Source: Marinospirillum sp.
GTDB lineage: Bacteria > Pseudomonadota > Gammaproteobacteria > Pseudomonadales > Halomonadaceae
Assembly: GCA_007119985.1 (NCBI GenBank)
Contig: SKOQ01000230.1
Coordinates: 1-13,325 of the forward strand
Direction of reading: 5' to 3'
Length of the DNA: 13,325 nt
The translations under genes and the position numbers were made by a program. The notes under the pieces were generated by a model that saw only the letters and a list, made by a program, of their open reading frames with translations, was not told the origin of the DNA and did no database searches. Positions 1 through 6,671 of the stretch are shown here, piece after piece. Positions within the stretch are counted from its first letter, which is position 1, and every line of letters begins with the position of its first letter.

Positions 1-273
1 ACACTGCCCACTCCTGTTATGGGCGGTATCATGATCCTGCTGTTTGGTTCGATTGCACTGGTGGGGATGAACACTCTCAGCCGCGCCAAGCTGGATCTCA
101 CCGCACCGCGCAACCTGTGCATTGCCTCACTGATTTTAGTCGTCGGTATTGGCGGTCTGCATTTAGGGCAAGGCCAGTGGAGCTTGCAAGGTGTTGGCCT
201 TGCGGCGGTGATTGGCATCCTGTTGAACCTGATTCTGCCAAACGCACCAGCTTCAACCACAGAAGAGCACTAA
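1..273 (+). CDS. uraA: Uracil permease, 3' end only (5' truncated by window edge)
   Basis: Reading frame 1 is open from the first base and gives the last 90 residues of a uracil:H+ symporter of the nucleobase-ascorbate transporter (NCS2) family, an inner-membrane protein that imports uracil. The visible part begins TLPTPVMGGIMILLFGSIAL, close to the conserved PTPVMGG segment of UraA. Two further hydrophobic segments (about visible residues 39-53 and 62-80) fit its last membrane helices, and a short polar tail ends in EEH. The internal ATG at position 19 is not the real start because homology continues upstream of it. The start, promoter and any upp partner lie outside the window. A xanthine/uric acid permease is the main alternative, but the PVMGG context and the RNL...GIGG stretch match UraA better. 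Confidence 0.88.
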   Translation, partial: TLPTPVMGGIMILLFGSIALVGMNTLSRAKLDLTAPRNLCIASLILVVGIGGLHLGQGQWSLQGVGLAAVIGILLNLILPNAPASTTEEH

Positions 274-304
274 AAGCGCTGCGCATTTCAGATCGATCTG
301 GATG

Positions 305-335
305 AAAAAAGGGAGCCTGAACTGGGCTCCCTTTT
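305..335. terminator. Bidirectional rho-independent terminator between uraA and the efflux operon
   Basis: A perfect 7-bp GC-rich stem (GGGAGCC at 311-317, GGCTCCC at 325-331) encloses a 7-nt loop. It is preceded by six A (305-310) and followed by four T (332-335). Read rightward it ends uraA 32 nt after the stop. Read leftward it has six U after the stem and lies about 115 nt past the pump gene's stop, so it can serve both convergent transcripts. Confidence 0.85.
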
Positions 336-449
336 CTATCGCGCTGATGATGGTGTCGCGCTGCTGGTTTCTATCACACTGATGGCGATGAGCGCGCATT
401 GCCATGCAATGGATGACACCTCACTGATTCTTCTTCACTGAGGCGCAGA

Positions 450-3400
450 TCACGCACGGGCCTCTTCAACCTGACCAGCTTCAGGAATAAAGCTCAGATA
501 CAGCAGCGGGACGACCACCAAAGTGAGCAAGGTCGCAAAGGCCAGACCGGCCATAATGGTCACCGCCATGCTGGCAAAGAAGGCATCAAAAAGCAGCGGC
601 AACATCCCCAGCAAGGTGGTGCCTGCGGCCAAAAAGACAGGGCGTAAACGGCTGACACTGGCTTGCAGCAGATCCTCTCGTCCACCCGTGCCATTTTGGC
701 GCTGCTGATCGATCTCATCCACCAACACTATGGCATTTTTGAGCAGCATCCCTGAAAGGCTCAAGAAACCAAGCAAGGACAAGAAGCCAAAGGGCTGGCC
801 AGAGAGCAGCAGGCCCAGCACCACACCGACAGTCGCCATCGGGACCACCAACCACACCACCAGGGCTTGCTTAACCCGCCCAAAGAGCAAGAGCGTGATG
901 ACAAACATGGCTAAGAAACTCACGGGGAGCTGCACGCCCAAGGCTTTTTTAGCATCAGAGGAGGATTCCTGCTCACCGCCCCACTCCACCTGATAGCCAG
1001 TCGGCAGATCCATCTGCTCAACCAATGCCCGCACGCGCATATAAGCTTCATGCGTGCTGACATCGAGTGCAGGCTCAGCCTGAACCGTCAGCGTGCGCAG
1101 GCGGTTGCGGCGATGGATGCGCGATTCTTCGGCCACCAGCTCAAAGCGCTCGACGATTTGATCCATCGGCACATAAGCTTTTTCAACTGGGCTCCAGATC
1201 TGGCGCTCTGCCAAACGGCTCAAGTCAAGGCGCTCTTCCTGCGTGAGGCGGGCAATGATCGGCAAGCGCTCCACACCCTCGCGATACTGACCGACGGACA
1301 AGCCCTCAGTGGCAAAGCGCAAGGCTTGGGCTAAATCAGAGCGGCTGATTCCAGCAAAGCGGGCGCGATCCTCTTGCATGACGGGATGCAGCACCAGCTC
1401 TTGCTCCATCCAGTTATGACGTACATCTCGCAGCAGGGGCTCAGTCAGCAACTGCTGGGTCAGGGTTTCACCCAGCTCACGCAGTTTTTGTGTATCCGAA
1501 CCCGAAAAACGCACTTCGATACTGGCATCGGCCCCCGGACCAAAGACCAAGCGCTCAAAACGCACCTGACCTTGCAAGGCCCCCTGCTGTTCAAAGCGCT
1601 CTTGCAAGCGTTCAATCAGTGGGTTAATCGCTTCTAGCTGCTCAACGCGCACAATCAGCTCAGCATAGGCCGGATCTGGCTGCTCAGGGTTGTAGGTCAG
1701 CATAAAGCGGCTGGCGCCTTGACCAATAAAGCTACTCACACTGACCACCTGCTCATCTTGCAAAAGCTGCTCCTCCATCCACGCCACATCTCTTGCGGTG
1801 GCGCGGATATCTGAACCTTGGGGCAGCTGATAGTGCACATAAAACAGTGGTGTATTGGCATCAGGGAAGAAAGCCTGACGCACCCAAGTAAAGCCGTAAA
1901 AGCTGCTTAATGTAAGTGCAAACAAGAGCACCAAGGTTGTGCGGCGGCGTGCCATTAACTTGACGAGCAGCGCACGATAGAGCTGGTAGCTGCGTCCTGC
2001 ATAGGGATCAGCCGCCGTTTCTGACGCTGCACCGGCCTGACGACCCAGCAGATAAAAGCCCAGCAGAGGCGTCACAGTCACGGCCAACAGCCAGCTTAAT
2101 GCCAGCGAAATGGCAATCACTTGGAACAAGGAAAATAAAAACTCGCCGGTAATATCCGAAGACAAGCCGATCCCTGCAAAAGCCAATACACCGATGGCCG
2201 TCGCGCCGAGCAAAGGCATCTTGGTGCGGCTCACGGCCTCTTCAGCGGCTTCCAGAGGGCGCATTTTCTTTTGAATATTCATCAACATGCCTTCGGCGAC
2301 CACGATGGCATTATCAACCAGCATTCCCATGGCAATAATCAAGGCCCCCAGTGAGACCCTTTCCATCTCGATACTGAGTAAACGCATAAAGAGCAAGGTG
2401 CCCATCACCGTCAGCAGCAAGGTACTCCCCACCACCAAACCGACGCGCCAACCCATAAAGACACAGAGCACCAGAATCACAATACTGACTGAGGCCGCTA
2501 GATTGATGAGAAAGTCTTTAATCGATTGATCCACAATCTGGTGCTGCTGATAAACAGGATTCAGCTCAACGCCCAAGGGCAAACGATGTCCAAGGCTGGC
2601 CAAATGCGCTTCGATTGCATGGCCGACATCAACAATATTGGCATTGGCTAGGCCAGCGATGGCCAGAGAAAAAGCCGGCTCACCATTAAAGCGAATCAAC
2701 TGCTGGGGATGCTCGCTAGGTAAGCGCTGAACCTGCGCCAGATCACGCAAACGCAACTGCTGTGTGCCGCCAGGAGGTCCTACGCGTAACTCTTCCAAAG
2801 TGGTAATCGAATCCAAACCAGGCGGTACCACCAAGCGCAAATGCTGATCGCCGACACGCTGCGCACCGGCTTGTTCAACTGAGTTCTCACGCGGTAAGGC
2901 TGCTAGTAGCATCTCAACAGGCAGGCCCAAGCGGGTTAAACGCTGGTGCGAGACATCGAGATAAAAAACCTCCTCTGGCTCACCAGCGGTATCAACCCGC
3001 GCCACACCAGGCACAGTGAGCAATTCACGGCGCAAAAAGCGCGCTAATTCACGACGCTCATAATCACTGAAGCCTTCAGCCGTTACCGCATAGAAGATGC
3101 CAAACACATCGCCAAAATCATCCACCACCCGCGAAGGATAAACACTGCGCGGCAAGGCGGACTGCGCATCTGAAACGCGACGACGCAACTCATCCCACAC
3201 CTGAGGCAAAGCATCAGTGGTATAGCGATCTTCAATCACCACCGTGATTTCAGAGCGTCCCGGCATGGAGCGCGAGGTGATATGTCGCAGCTGCGGCAAC
3301 TGCTGAATGGCAGATTCAATATGCTCGGTGACTTCTTCTTCAACTTCTTGCGCTGTCGCTCCAGGGTAGAGGGTGACGACCAGCGCTTTTTTAATCGCAA

Positions 3401-3518
3401 AATTCGGGTCTTCTAAACGCCCCAAGGTCATCAGCGCCCAGATCCCCCCCAGGAGGCACACCAAGACCAACAGCCAGGTGGCGAGGGGTTTTTCAATCGA
3501 TAGACGTGCCCAGTTCAT
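450..3518 (-). CDS. RND-family multidrug efflux pump, inner-membrane permease subunit
   Basis: A 1022-residue proton-driven exporter of the AcrB-like RND superfamily, which takes substrates from the periplasm or inner membrane and passes them to an outer-membrane channel. It shows the family's duplicated layout: a first TM helix (about 11-32), a large periplasmic loop, a TM block (about 336-490), a second helix (about 527-545), a second loop, and a C-terminal TM block (about 863-1010). The proton-relay site is visible as GMLVDNAIVV in TM4 (D402, N403) and as LKNAIVLVDE in TM10 (K927). Most AcrB-type pumps carry two aspartates in TM4; here the second is Asn, a pattern I associate with the MexK/TriC-like branch. 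Length is typical. The ATG follows AGGGAG by 6 nt. It starts 27 nt after the adaptor gene, so the two are co-transcribed. Substrate cannot be read from sequence. Confidence 0.93.
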   Translation of the reverse strand: MNWARLSIEKPLATWLLVLVCLLGGIWALMTLGRLEDPNFAIKKALVVTLYPGATAQEVEEEVTEHIESAIQQLPQLRHITSRSMPGRSEITVVIEDRYTTDALPQVWDELRRRVSDAQSALPRSVYPSRVVDDFGDVFGIFYAVTAEGFSDYERRELARFLRRELLTVPGVARVDTAGEPEEVFYLDVSHQRLTRLGLPVEMLLAALPRENSVEQAGAQRVGDQHLRLVVPPGLDSITTLEELRVGPPGGTQQLRLRDLAQVQRLPSEHPQQLIRFNGEPAFSLAIAGLANANIVDVGHAIEAHLASLGHRLPLGVELNPVYQQHQIVDQSIKDFLINLAASVSIVILVLCVFMGWRVGLVVGSTLLLTVMGTLLFMRLLSIEMERVSLGALIIAMGMLVDNAIVVAEGMLMNIQKKMRPLEAAEEAVSRTKMPLLGATAIGVLAFAGIGLSSDITGEFLFSLFQVIAISLALSWLLAVTVTPLLGFYLLGRQAGAASETAADPYAGRSYQLYRALLVKLMARRRTTLVLLFALTLSSFYGFTWVRQAFFPDANTPLFYVHYQLPQGSDIRATARDVAWMEEQLLQDEQVVSVSSFIGQGASRFMLTYNPEQPDPAYAELIVRVEQLEAINPLIERLQERFEQQGALQGQVRFERLVFGPGADASIEVRFSGSDTQKLRELGETLTQQLLTEPLLRDVRHNWMEQELVLHPVMQEDRARFAGISRSDLAQALRFATEGLSVGQYREGVERLPIIARLTQEERLDLSRLAERQIWSPVEKAYVPMDQIVERFELVAEESRIHRRNRLRTLTVQAEPALDVSTHEAYMRVRALVEQMDLPTGYQVEWGGEQESSSDAKKALGVQLPVSFLAMFVITLLLFGRVKQALVVWLVVPMATVGVVLGLLLSGQPFGFLSLLGFLSLSGMLLKNAIVLVDEIDQQRQNGTGGREDLLQASVSRLRPVFLAAGTTLLGMLPLLFDAFFASMAVTIMAGLAFATLLTLVVVPLLYLSFIPEAGQVEEARA

Positions 3519-3545
3519 TCTTGACTCCCTGCCTCTGCACTAGGC

Positions 3546-4634
3546 TTAGTTAAACTGCTCAAAAGGACGCACACGCATCCCTTCTTGTAAACGACTGGCC
3601 CCTGAAGTCACCACCTGCTCGCCAGGCTCAACACCAGAAATGAGGCGCACGCGCTCACCTGTCAGCTGGCCCACACGCACCGTACGACGGCTCACTTGAC
3701 GTGAATCTGACTGATAAATCCACACATAAACCTGGCCATCGGCCTGAGTTTGTAAAGCGGAGGCAGGTAAAGTGAGCTCCTGCTGCTCCAGCACAGCCTG
3801 ACTACGCACCACCACGCTCACAGTGCGACCAGGTAAAAGATCAGGGCTGGCTTGGCGTGGAAAGCCCAAGGTAACACGGTAGGTTTGAGCAATCGGATCT
3901 GGCTCAGTGACATGCTCACGATATTCCAGCTCGATACGCTGCTCGGTGTCATCTGCAGATTGGAGAGAAGAAGGTAAAATCAATTCGGCAGAAAAGTGTT
4001 CGGCCTGATCAATACGACCAATGAGATCTTCAGGGATACTAATATGCACACGCAATTCGGTGACATCCTGCACGCGCACGACAGGATGGCCGGAAGAAAC
4101 AAGATTGTAATTTTCACCTAAACGACGCGCAACCAAGGCATCAAAAGGCGCTTCAATGCGCGTCAGTTCTAAATTGCGCTGCGCGACTTCAAGACCGACT
4201 TCAGCCAAACGCAGCTGATCTTGAGCCTCTTCATAGACCGCGCGTGGAATGGCATTATTCCCTAGCAAAGAACGCTTACGCTCTTCATCACGGCGGGCTT
4301 GATCAAGCTGAATTTGGGCACGACGCAGTGCCAGTTGATAATCTGTGGGATCTAAAGCCGCCACCAGTTGACCACGTGGAATCACCTGACCTGGCGTAAT
4401 CGGAAGCTGATGGATTTGCCCCGCCACCTGAAAGGCCAGATCCACACTACTAATCGCATCGACTCGCCCCACAAAACGACGGCTTTCTTGCAGCTGGTAC
4501 TCCCCGAGTGTCTCTAAGCGCACACTAGAGACACGCTCTGAATTCGCTTGCGCATTCGTGATCAACAAGCCACAGCACAAAAGCAGCCATAAGCTGTAAC
4601 GGAAAGGGTGTTTTATTGCAAGCCAGTGCAACAT
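3546..4634 (-). CDS. RND efflux periplasmic adaptor subunit (membrane fusion protein)
   Basis: A 362-residue periplasmic adaptor that bridges the RND pump and an outer-membrane channel. I start it at 4634 because AAGGAG lies 8 nt upstream and a signal peptide follows at once (hydrophobic core about 13-26, likely cleavage after NAQA at residue 30). The frame is open 14 codons further upstream but without such support. Domains in order: first lipoyl/barrel-sandwich half (about 52-95, with QVAGQIHQLPITPGQVIPRG), an alpha-helical hairpin (about 96-155, heptad-like and rich in R, Q and E), second lipoyl half (EAPFDALVARR, about 161-171), beta-barrel (about 190-280), and a membrane-proximal domain ending in GEQVVTSGASRLQEGMRV. 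No classical lipobox is seen, so it is probably not a lipoprotein. It sits 96 nt after tetR and 27 nt before the pump gene. Confidence 0.92.
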   Translation of the reverse strand: MLHWLAIKHPFRYSLWLLLCCGLLITNAQANSERVSSVRLETLGEYQLQESRRFVGRVDAISSVDLAFQVAGQIHQLPITPGQVIPRGQLVAALDPTDYQLALRRAQIQLDQARRDEERKRSLLGNNAIPRAVYEEAQDQLRLAEVGLEVAQRNLELTRIEAPFDALVARRLGENYNLVSSGHPVVRVQDVTELRVHISIPEDLIGRIDQAEHFSAELILPSSLQSADDTEQRIELEYREHVTEPDPIAQTYRVTLGFPRQASPDLLPGRTVSVVVRSQAVLEQQELTLPASALQTQADGQVYVWIYQSDSRQVSRRTVRVGQLTGERVRLISGVEPGEQVVTSGASRLQEGMRVRPFEQFN

Positions 4635-4730
4635 CGGTGCTTCTCCTTGGAATCCATCAGCAAAACCAACTACCAATCAAAAGGCCCCGCCCAGCACAAG
4701 GTACCGAGACAGAGCCATCACGACCCACGT

Positions 4731-5285
4731 TTACTGAGCTTGGCCTTTTTCGAGCAGATAAGCAAAGATCTCTTCTTTACGTTCCGGTGTAAAAGGCTGA
4801 ATCCCCAGTAGCTCCAACAACTGCATGCCTTCTGCCGCCAACCACATGACTTCTGCCTCTGGACTGTCTGCATTCTCAGCGGCCATACGCTGATAGCGCT
4901 CTGTCAGAACCTCACGCAAAGGTTTCAATAGATCAGGCTTTTGCGCCACACCAGTTAGAATCGCCATCGGGATCTGTGGACTAATATCATTAATCCCTTG
5001 CGCCACCTTCAAATTCGCCACCAAAGCAGCCTTGGGGTGCCCTTGGACTTCTTCTAAAGACTGCTCATACAAGCCCGAGGTGGTGCGAATCAAACGGCTC
5101 AGCATCCCTTCAATCAGCGCCGTTTTGCTTGGGAAGTTATACAGCACTCCGCCTTTAGTGAGACCCGCTTCCTTCGCGACCGAATCTAAACTGACCTTAC
5201 CTGGCCCTAGGTTCTTGGCAACACGCTCGGCGGCATCCAGGGTAATCTCACTTGAGTTATTGCTGCGCTGTTTACGCTGACTCAT
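4731..5285 (-). CDS. TetR-family transcriptional repressor of the efflux operon
   Basis: A 184-residue one-component regulator. The N-terminal helix-turn-helix (about residues 12-52) has the TetR pattern: LDAAERVAKNLG, then VSLDSVAKEAGLTKGGVLYN followed by FPSK. The variable helical C-terminal domain (about 60-184), including PMAILTGVAQKPDLLKPLRE, should bind ligand and dimerise. I chose the ATG at 5285 because GAGG lies about 8 nt upstream; the frame extends 16 codons further to a TTG, but those residues precede the usual TetR start. First gene of the operon with the adaptor and pump. By family precedent it represses its own operon by binding the intergenic region to its right and is released by a pump substrate; the candidate operator at 5437-5450 fits that. 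Confidence 0.9.
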   Translation of the reverse strand: MSQRKQRSNNSSEITLDAAERVAKNLGPGKVSLDSVAKEAGLTKGGVLYNFPSKTALIEGMLSRLIRTTSGLYEQSLEEVQGHPKAALVANLKVAQGINDISPQIPMAILTGVAQKPDLLKPLREVLTERYQRMAAENADSPEAEVMWLAAEGMQLLELLGIQPFTPERKEEIFAYLLEKGQAQ

Positions 5286-5346
5286 CAGAAAAACCTCATT
5301 TATCAATGGATAAGATCTAAAAACAACCAGCAACCCTGCCGAAAAT

Positions 5347-5381
5347 CCTCAGCAGGCACACTTGTGGCGGGCCTGCTCAGG
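5347..5381 (-). promoter_or_regulatory. Strong hairpin in the tetR leader (possible attenuator)
   Basis: CCTCAGCAGGC (5347-5357) and GCCTGCTCAGG (5371-5381) form an 11-bp stem with one C-C/G-G mismatch and a 13-nt loop that itself contains CAC-TT-GTG. Read leftward, toward tetR, the stem is followed by ATTTTC, a weak U-run. It lies between the inferred tetR promoter (5428-5456) and the tetR start at 5285, so it could attenuate transcription or stabilise the leader. No leader peptide or ligand-binding aptamer was recognised. Confidence 0.45.
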
Positions 5382-5427
5382 ACTCTTGTCTAGACCAACA
5401 GTTATTTCATACAAGAGCTACACGCTC

Positions 5428-5456
5428 AGTATACTCAAAAGTCTACTTTTTGGCGA
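5428..5456 (-). promoter_or_regulatory. Candidate sigma-70 promoter for the tetR-adaptor-pump operon
   Basis: On the minus strand TCGCCA (5451-5456, 4 of 6 matches to TTGACA) is separated by exactly 17 nt from TATACT (5428-5433, 5 of 6 matches to TATAAT). Transcription would start near 5421 and leave a leader of about 135 nt before tetR. The TATACT lies within the palindrome AGTATACT, so it also reads on the other strand. Confidence 0.5.
5437..5450. promoter_or_regulatory. Candidate TetR operator (perfect 14-bp inverted repeat)
   Basis: AAAAGT-CT-ACTTTT is a perfect inverted repeat lying wholly inside the 17-nt spacer of the inferred leftward promoter. Spacer-located operators are common for TetR-family autorepressors, because bound repressor excludes RNA polymerase. 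A second inverted repeat, GAGC-N5-GCTC (5415-5427), lies just downstream of the -10 and is an alternative or accessory site. Confidence 0.45.
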
Positions 5457-5525
5457 TGCTTATTATCTATATCTTTTGGTTTAGTTTCTATAACAAAAGA
5501 GAAGATTTTTTCTTTGCCTGCAGTC

Positions 5526-5554
5526 TTGTCATAAAACTACAAGAGCATTATACT
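5526..5554 (+). promoter_or_regulatory. Sigma-70 promoter for the LRV-repeat gene
   Basis: TTGTCA (5526-5531) and TATACT (5549-5554) are separated by exactly 17 nt, each 5 of 6 matches to consensus. Transcription would start near 5561, about 38 nt before the ATG at 5599. The promoter overlaps an inverted repeat, TCTTGT-N9-ACAAGA (5524-5529 and 5539-5544), which could be a regulator site. Confidence 0.65.
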
Positions 5555-5598
5555 TTCGTCTACTGATTTTGGGCTACCCGCCCCTGGAGACGTTTAAC

Positions 5599-6015
5599 AT
5601 GCTGAATACCCATCAGCTCGAAGAGTTACTCCTCAGCCCTCGCCCGCTTGAGCGCTATTGGGCAACGCATCTTACCGCCAGTTCCACTAGCTGGGAGACC
5701 ATTTACACCCAGCACCCACACTTGGCCTTTTTGCTTGCACAGAATCCTCATATTCCGGTTGGTCTGGCCGATCAGCTCGCCGATCACAGCAACCCCAAAG
5801 TACGCTTGATGGTGGCACGTCATCCGCAGCTGAGCCAAAGCAGCCTAGAGCGCTTAGCGCAGGATGATGAAGCCGCGATCCGCCTACAAATTGCCAAGCG
5901 CGATGATCTGCCGCCCTATCTGATCGAGTGGCTAGAGCAAGATCCTGATAGCGCCATCCACACTGCCCTGTTGCGTTATCAGCAACCCCGCTTACAGCAG
6001 GTGGTCGATTTTTAG
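5599..6015 (+). CDS. Small LRV/HEAT-like repeat protein of unknown role
   Basis: A 138-residue soluble protein without signal peptide or membrane segment. Residues about 43-121 form three degenerate helical repeats of about 25 residues of the leucine-rich-repeat-variant (LRV) type: LAQNPHIPVGLADQLADHSN, ARHPQLSQSSLERLAQDDEA, and AKRDDLPPYLIEWLEQDPDS, each followed by a short helix such as PKVRLMV, AIRLQI or AIHTAL. A weaker unit may precede them (about 19-42). Such solenoids usually bind protein partners. The Azotobacter LRV protein carries an N-terminal Fe-S cluster; this one has no cysteine and so cannot. I start at the ATG with GGAG about 10 nt upstream; an in-frame TTG at 5569 lies too close to the inferred transcription start. 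Its own promoter and terminator make it monocistronic, divergent from tetR. Function not assigned. Confidence 0.8.
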   Translation: MLNTHQLEELLLSPRPLERYWATHLTASSTSWETIYTQHPHLAFLLAQNPHIPVGLADQLADHSNPKVRLMVARHPQLSQSSLERLAQDDEAAIRLQIAKRDDLPPYLIEWLEQDPDSAIHTALLRYQQPRLQQVVDF

Positions 6016-6109
6016 TTTTCTGGCCGATGTTGATGCCTATCTGCACCGGCCAAAATATCACTCAGCAGTCCTTTTTTCTTATCGTCAATCACTCGATGGG
6101 GTTTCCATC

Positions 6110-6137
6110 AGAGCAGCTCGAAGCTGCTCTTTTTTTT
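6110..6137 (+). terminator. Rho-independent terminator after the LRV-repeat gene
   Basis: AGAGCAGCT (6110-6118) and AGCTGCTCT (6122-6130) form a perfect 9-bp stem around a 3-nt loop, followed by seven T (6131-6137). It lies about 95 nt past the stop at 6015. The intervening bases contain no supported gene. Confidence 0.9.
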
Positions 6138-6245
6138 GCCTGCGATTTGAGAAAACATCGCCGAAAAAGCAAGGTCATCAGCCTCCCTTTTACCGCTATT
6201 TATTCTCCTTTTGACGCATAAAAAAACCCACCTGCATAGGCTGAG

Positions 6246-6280
6246 TTATGCACAAACTCTGTGGATAAAACTGTGAGTAA
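6246..6280. other. Cluster of DnaA-box-like 9-mers
   Basis: TTATGCACA (6246-6254, +) and TGTGGATAA (6260-6268, the complement of TTATCCACA) both match the DnaA consensus TTATNCACA perfectly and face each other across 5 bp. TGTGAGTAA (6272-6280), read as TTACTCACA on the minus strand, has one mismatch and sits in phase 12 bp from the previous box. Further right, TTATCAACA (6497-6505, +) has one mismatch. Such boxes bind the initiator DnaA, in oriC or in DnaA-titrating or regulatory sites. No dnaA, dnaN, gidA or parAB gene is nearby in the window. Confidence 0.55.
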
Positions 6281-6607
6281 GCCTTGATCAAGCCGCGCTC
6301 AGCCCCATTAAAACTAGCCTGATGACAAATTGGCTAAAAAGACACCAGTTAAGGAAGTAGACAAAGCACCAACCAACAAGACAAAGCACATGAAAAAATA
6401 AACCCTTGTTTTTAATCGATTTTTATAAATACAGGCTGTCAAGATATTGACTTTTTTCAGCCGTCCGTTCCGCCAGCTTCAATCCAGCTCAGCAGGTTAT
6501 CAACAAGCTCAGCGGCAAGATGTCTCACAATTCAAGCTTATTTTTAAGCTGTGGACACTTGACAGCATTTTTTGAGGCGTTCTCTGCTGGCTCGGTCTCT
6601 AGTCGAC

Positions 6608-6616
6608 TGTTATGCT
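6608..6616 (+). promoter_or_regulatory. Weak candidate extended -10 element for gabD
   Basis: TGTTATGCT has the TGn extension and a 4-of-6 -10 hexamer (TATGCT), about 56 nt before the gabD ATG. No convincing -35 lies 16-18 nt upstream (TGGCTC at 6588-6593). The 8-bp palindrome AGTCGACT (6601-6608) abuts it and could be a regulator half-site arrangement. This is a guess at the most likely start region. Confidence 0.25.
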
Positions 6617-6671
6617 GCTGCGCAAATGATCAACTTTTTATCTTCGCTCTACTGAAAAAGAGGATGCCAGC

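Larger units (their letters stand above)
5410..5572 (+). repeat. Imperfect duplicated regulatory segment (copies 5410-5453 and 5538-5572)
   Basis: Both copies contain, in the same order, TACAAGAGC, TATACT, GTCTACT and TTTTGG. In copy 1 these are at 5410-5418, 5430-5435, 5441-5447 and 5448-5453. In copy 2 they are at 5538-5546, 5549-5554, 5558-5564 and 5567-5572. Spacing differs, so this is not a simple tandem duplication. Copy 1 overlaps the leftward promoter, copy 2 the rightward one. Between them lies another inverted repeat, TCTTTTG-N15-CAAAAGA (5472-5478 and 5494-5500). Confidence 0.5.
6138..6671. other. Long AT-rich intergenic region without a recognisable gene
   Basis: About 530 bases with no supported ORF. 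It holds a DnaA-box cluster (6246-6280), an AT-rich tract with homopolymer T and A runs (about 6385-6456), inverted repeats GTCAA-GATA-TTGAC (6438-6451) and AGCTTA-TTTT-TAAGCT (6535-6550), a direct repeat AGCTCAGC (6486-6493 and 6506-6513) flanking TTATCAACA, and an isolated TTGACA (6559-6564) with no good -10 at normal spacing. A non-coding RNA or the gabD promoter and regulator sites could lie here; none can be named with confidence. Confidence 0.6.

Noticed and set aside
289..300. 12-bp palindrome CAGATCGATCTG before the uraA terminator
   Set aside because: It lies between a stop codon and a terminator, where no promoter or operator is expected; probably chance.
4635..4730. 96-nt gap between tetR and the adaptor gene as a possible internal promoter or small gene
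   Set aside because: No paired -35/-10, hairpin or ORF of note was found; best read as an intra-operon spacer.
6021..6052. Inverted repeat TGGCCG-N20-CGGCCA just after the LRV-repeat gene
   Set aside because: Six-bp arms with a 20-nt loop and no U-run; the true terminator is 60 nt further on. Kept only as a possible 3' structure.
6027..6221. 64-codon ORF after the LRV-repeat gene
   Set aside because: It runs through the strong terminator at 6110-6137, has no clear Shine-Dalgarno site and shows no recognisable protein pattern.
6559..6564. Perfect TTGACA as the -35 of a gabD promoter
   Set aside because: At 16-18 nt spacing the -10 positions read TCTCTG, CTCTGC or TCTGCT, none acceptable.
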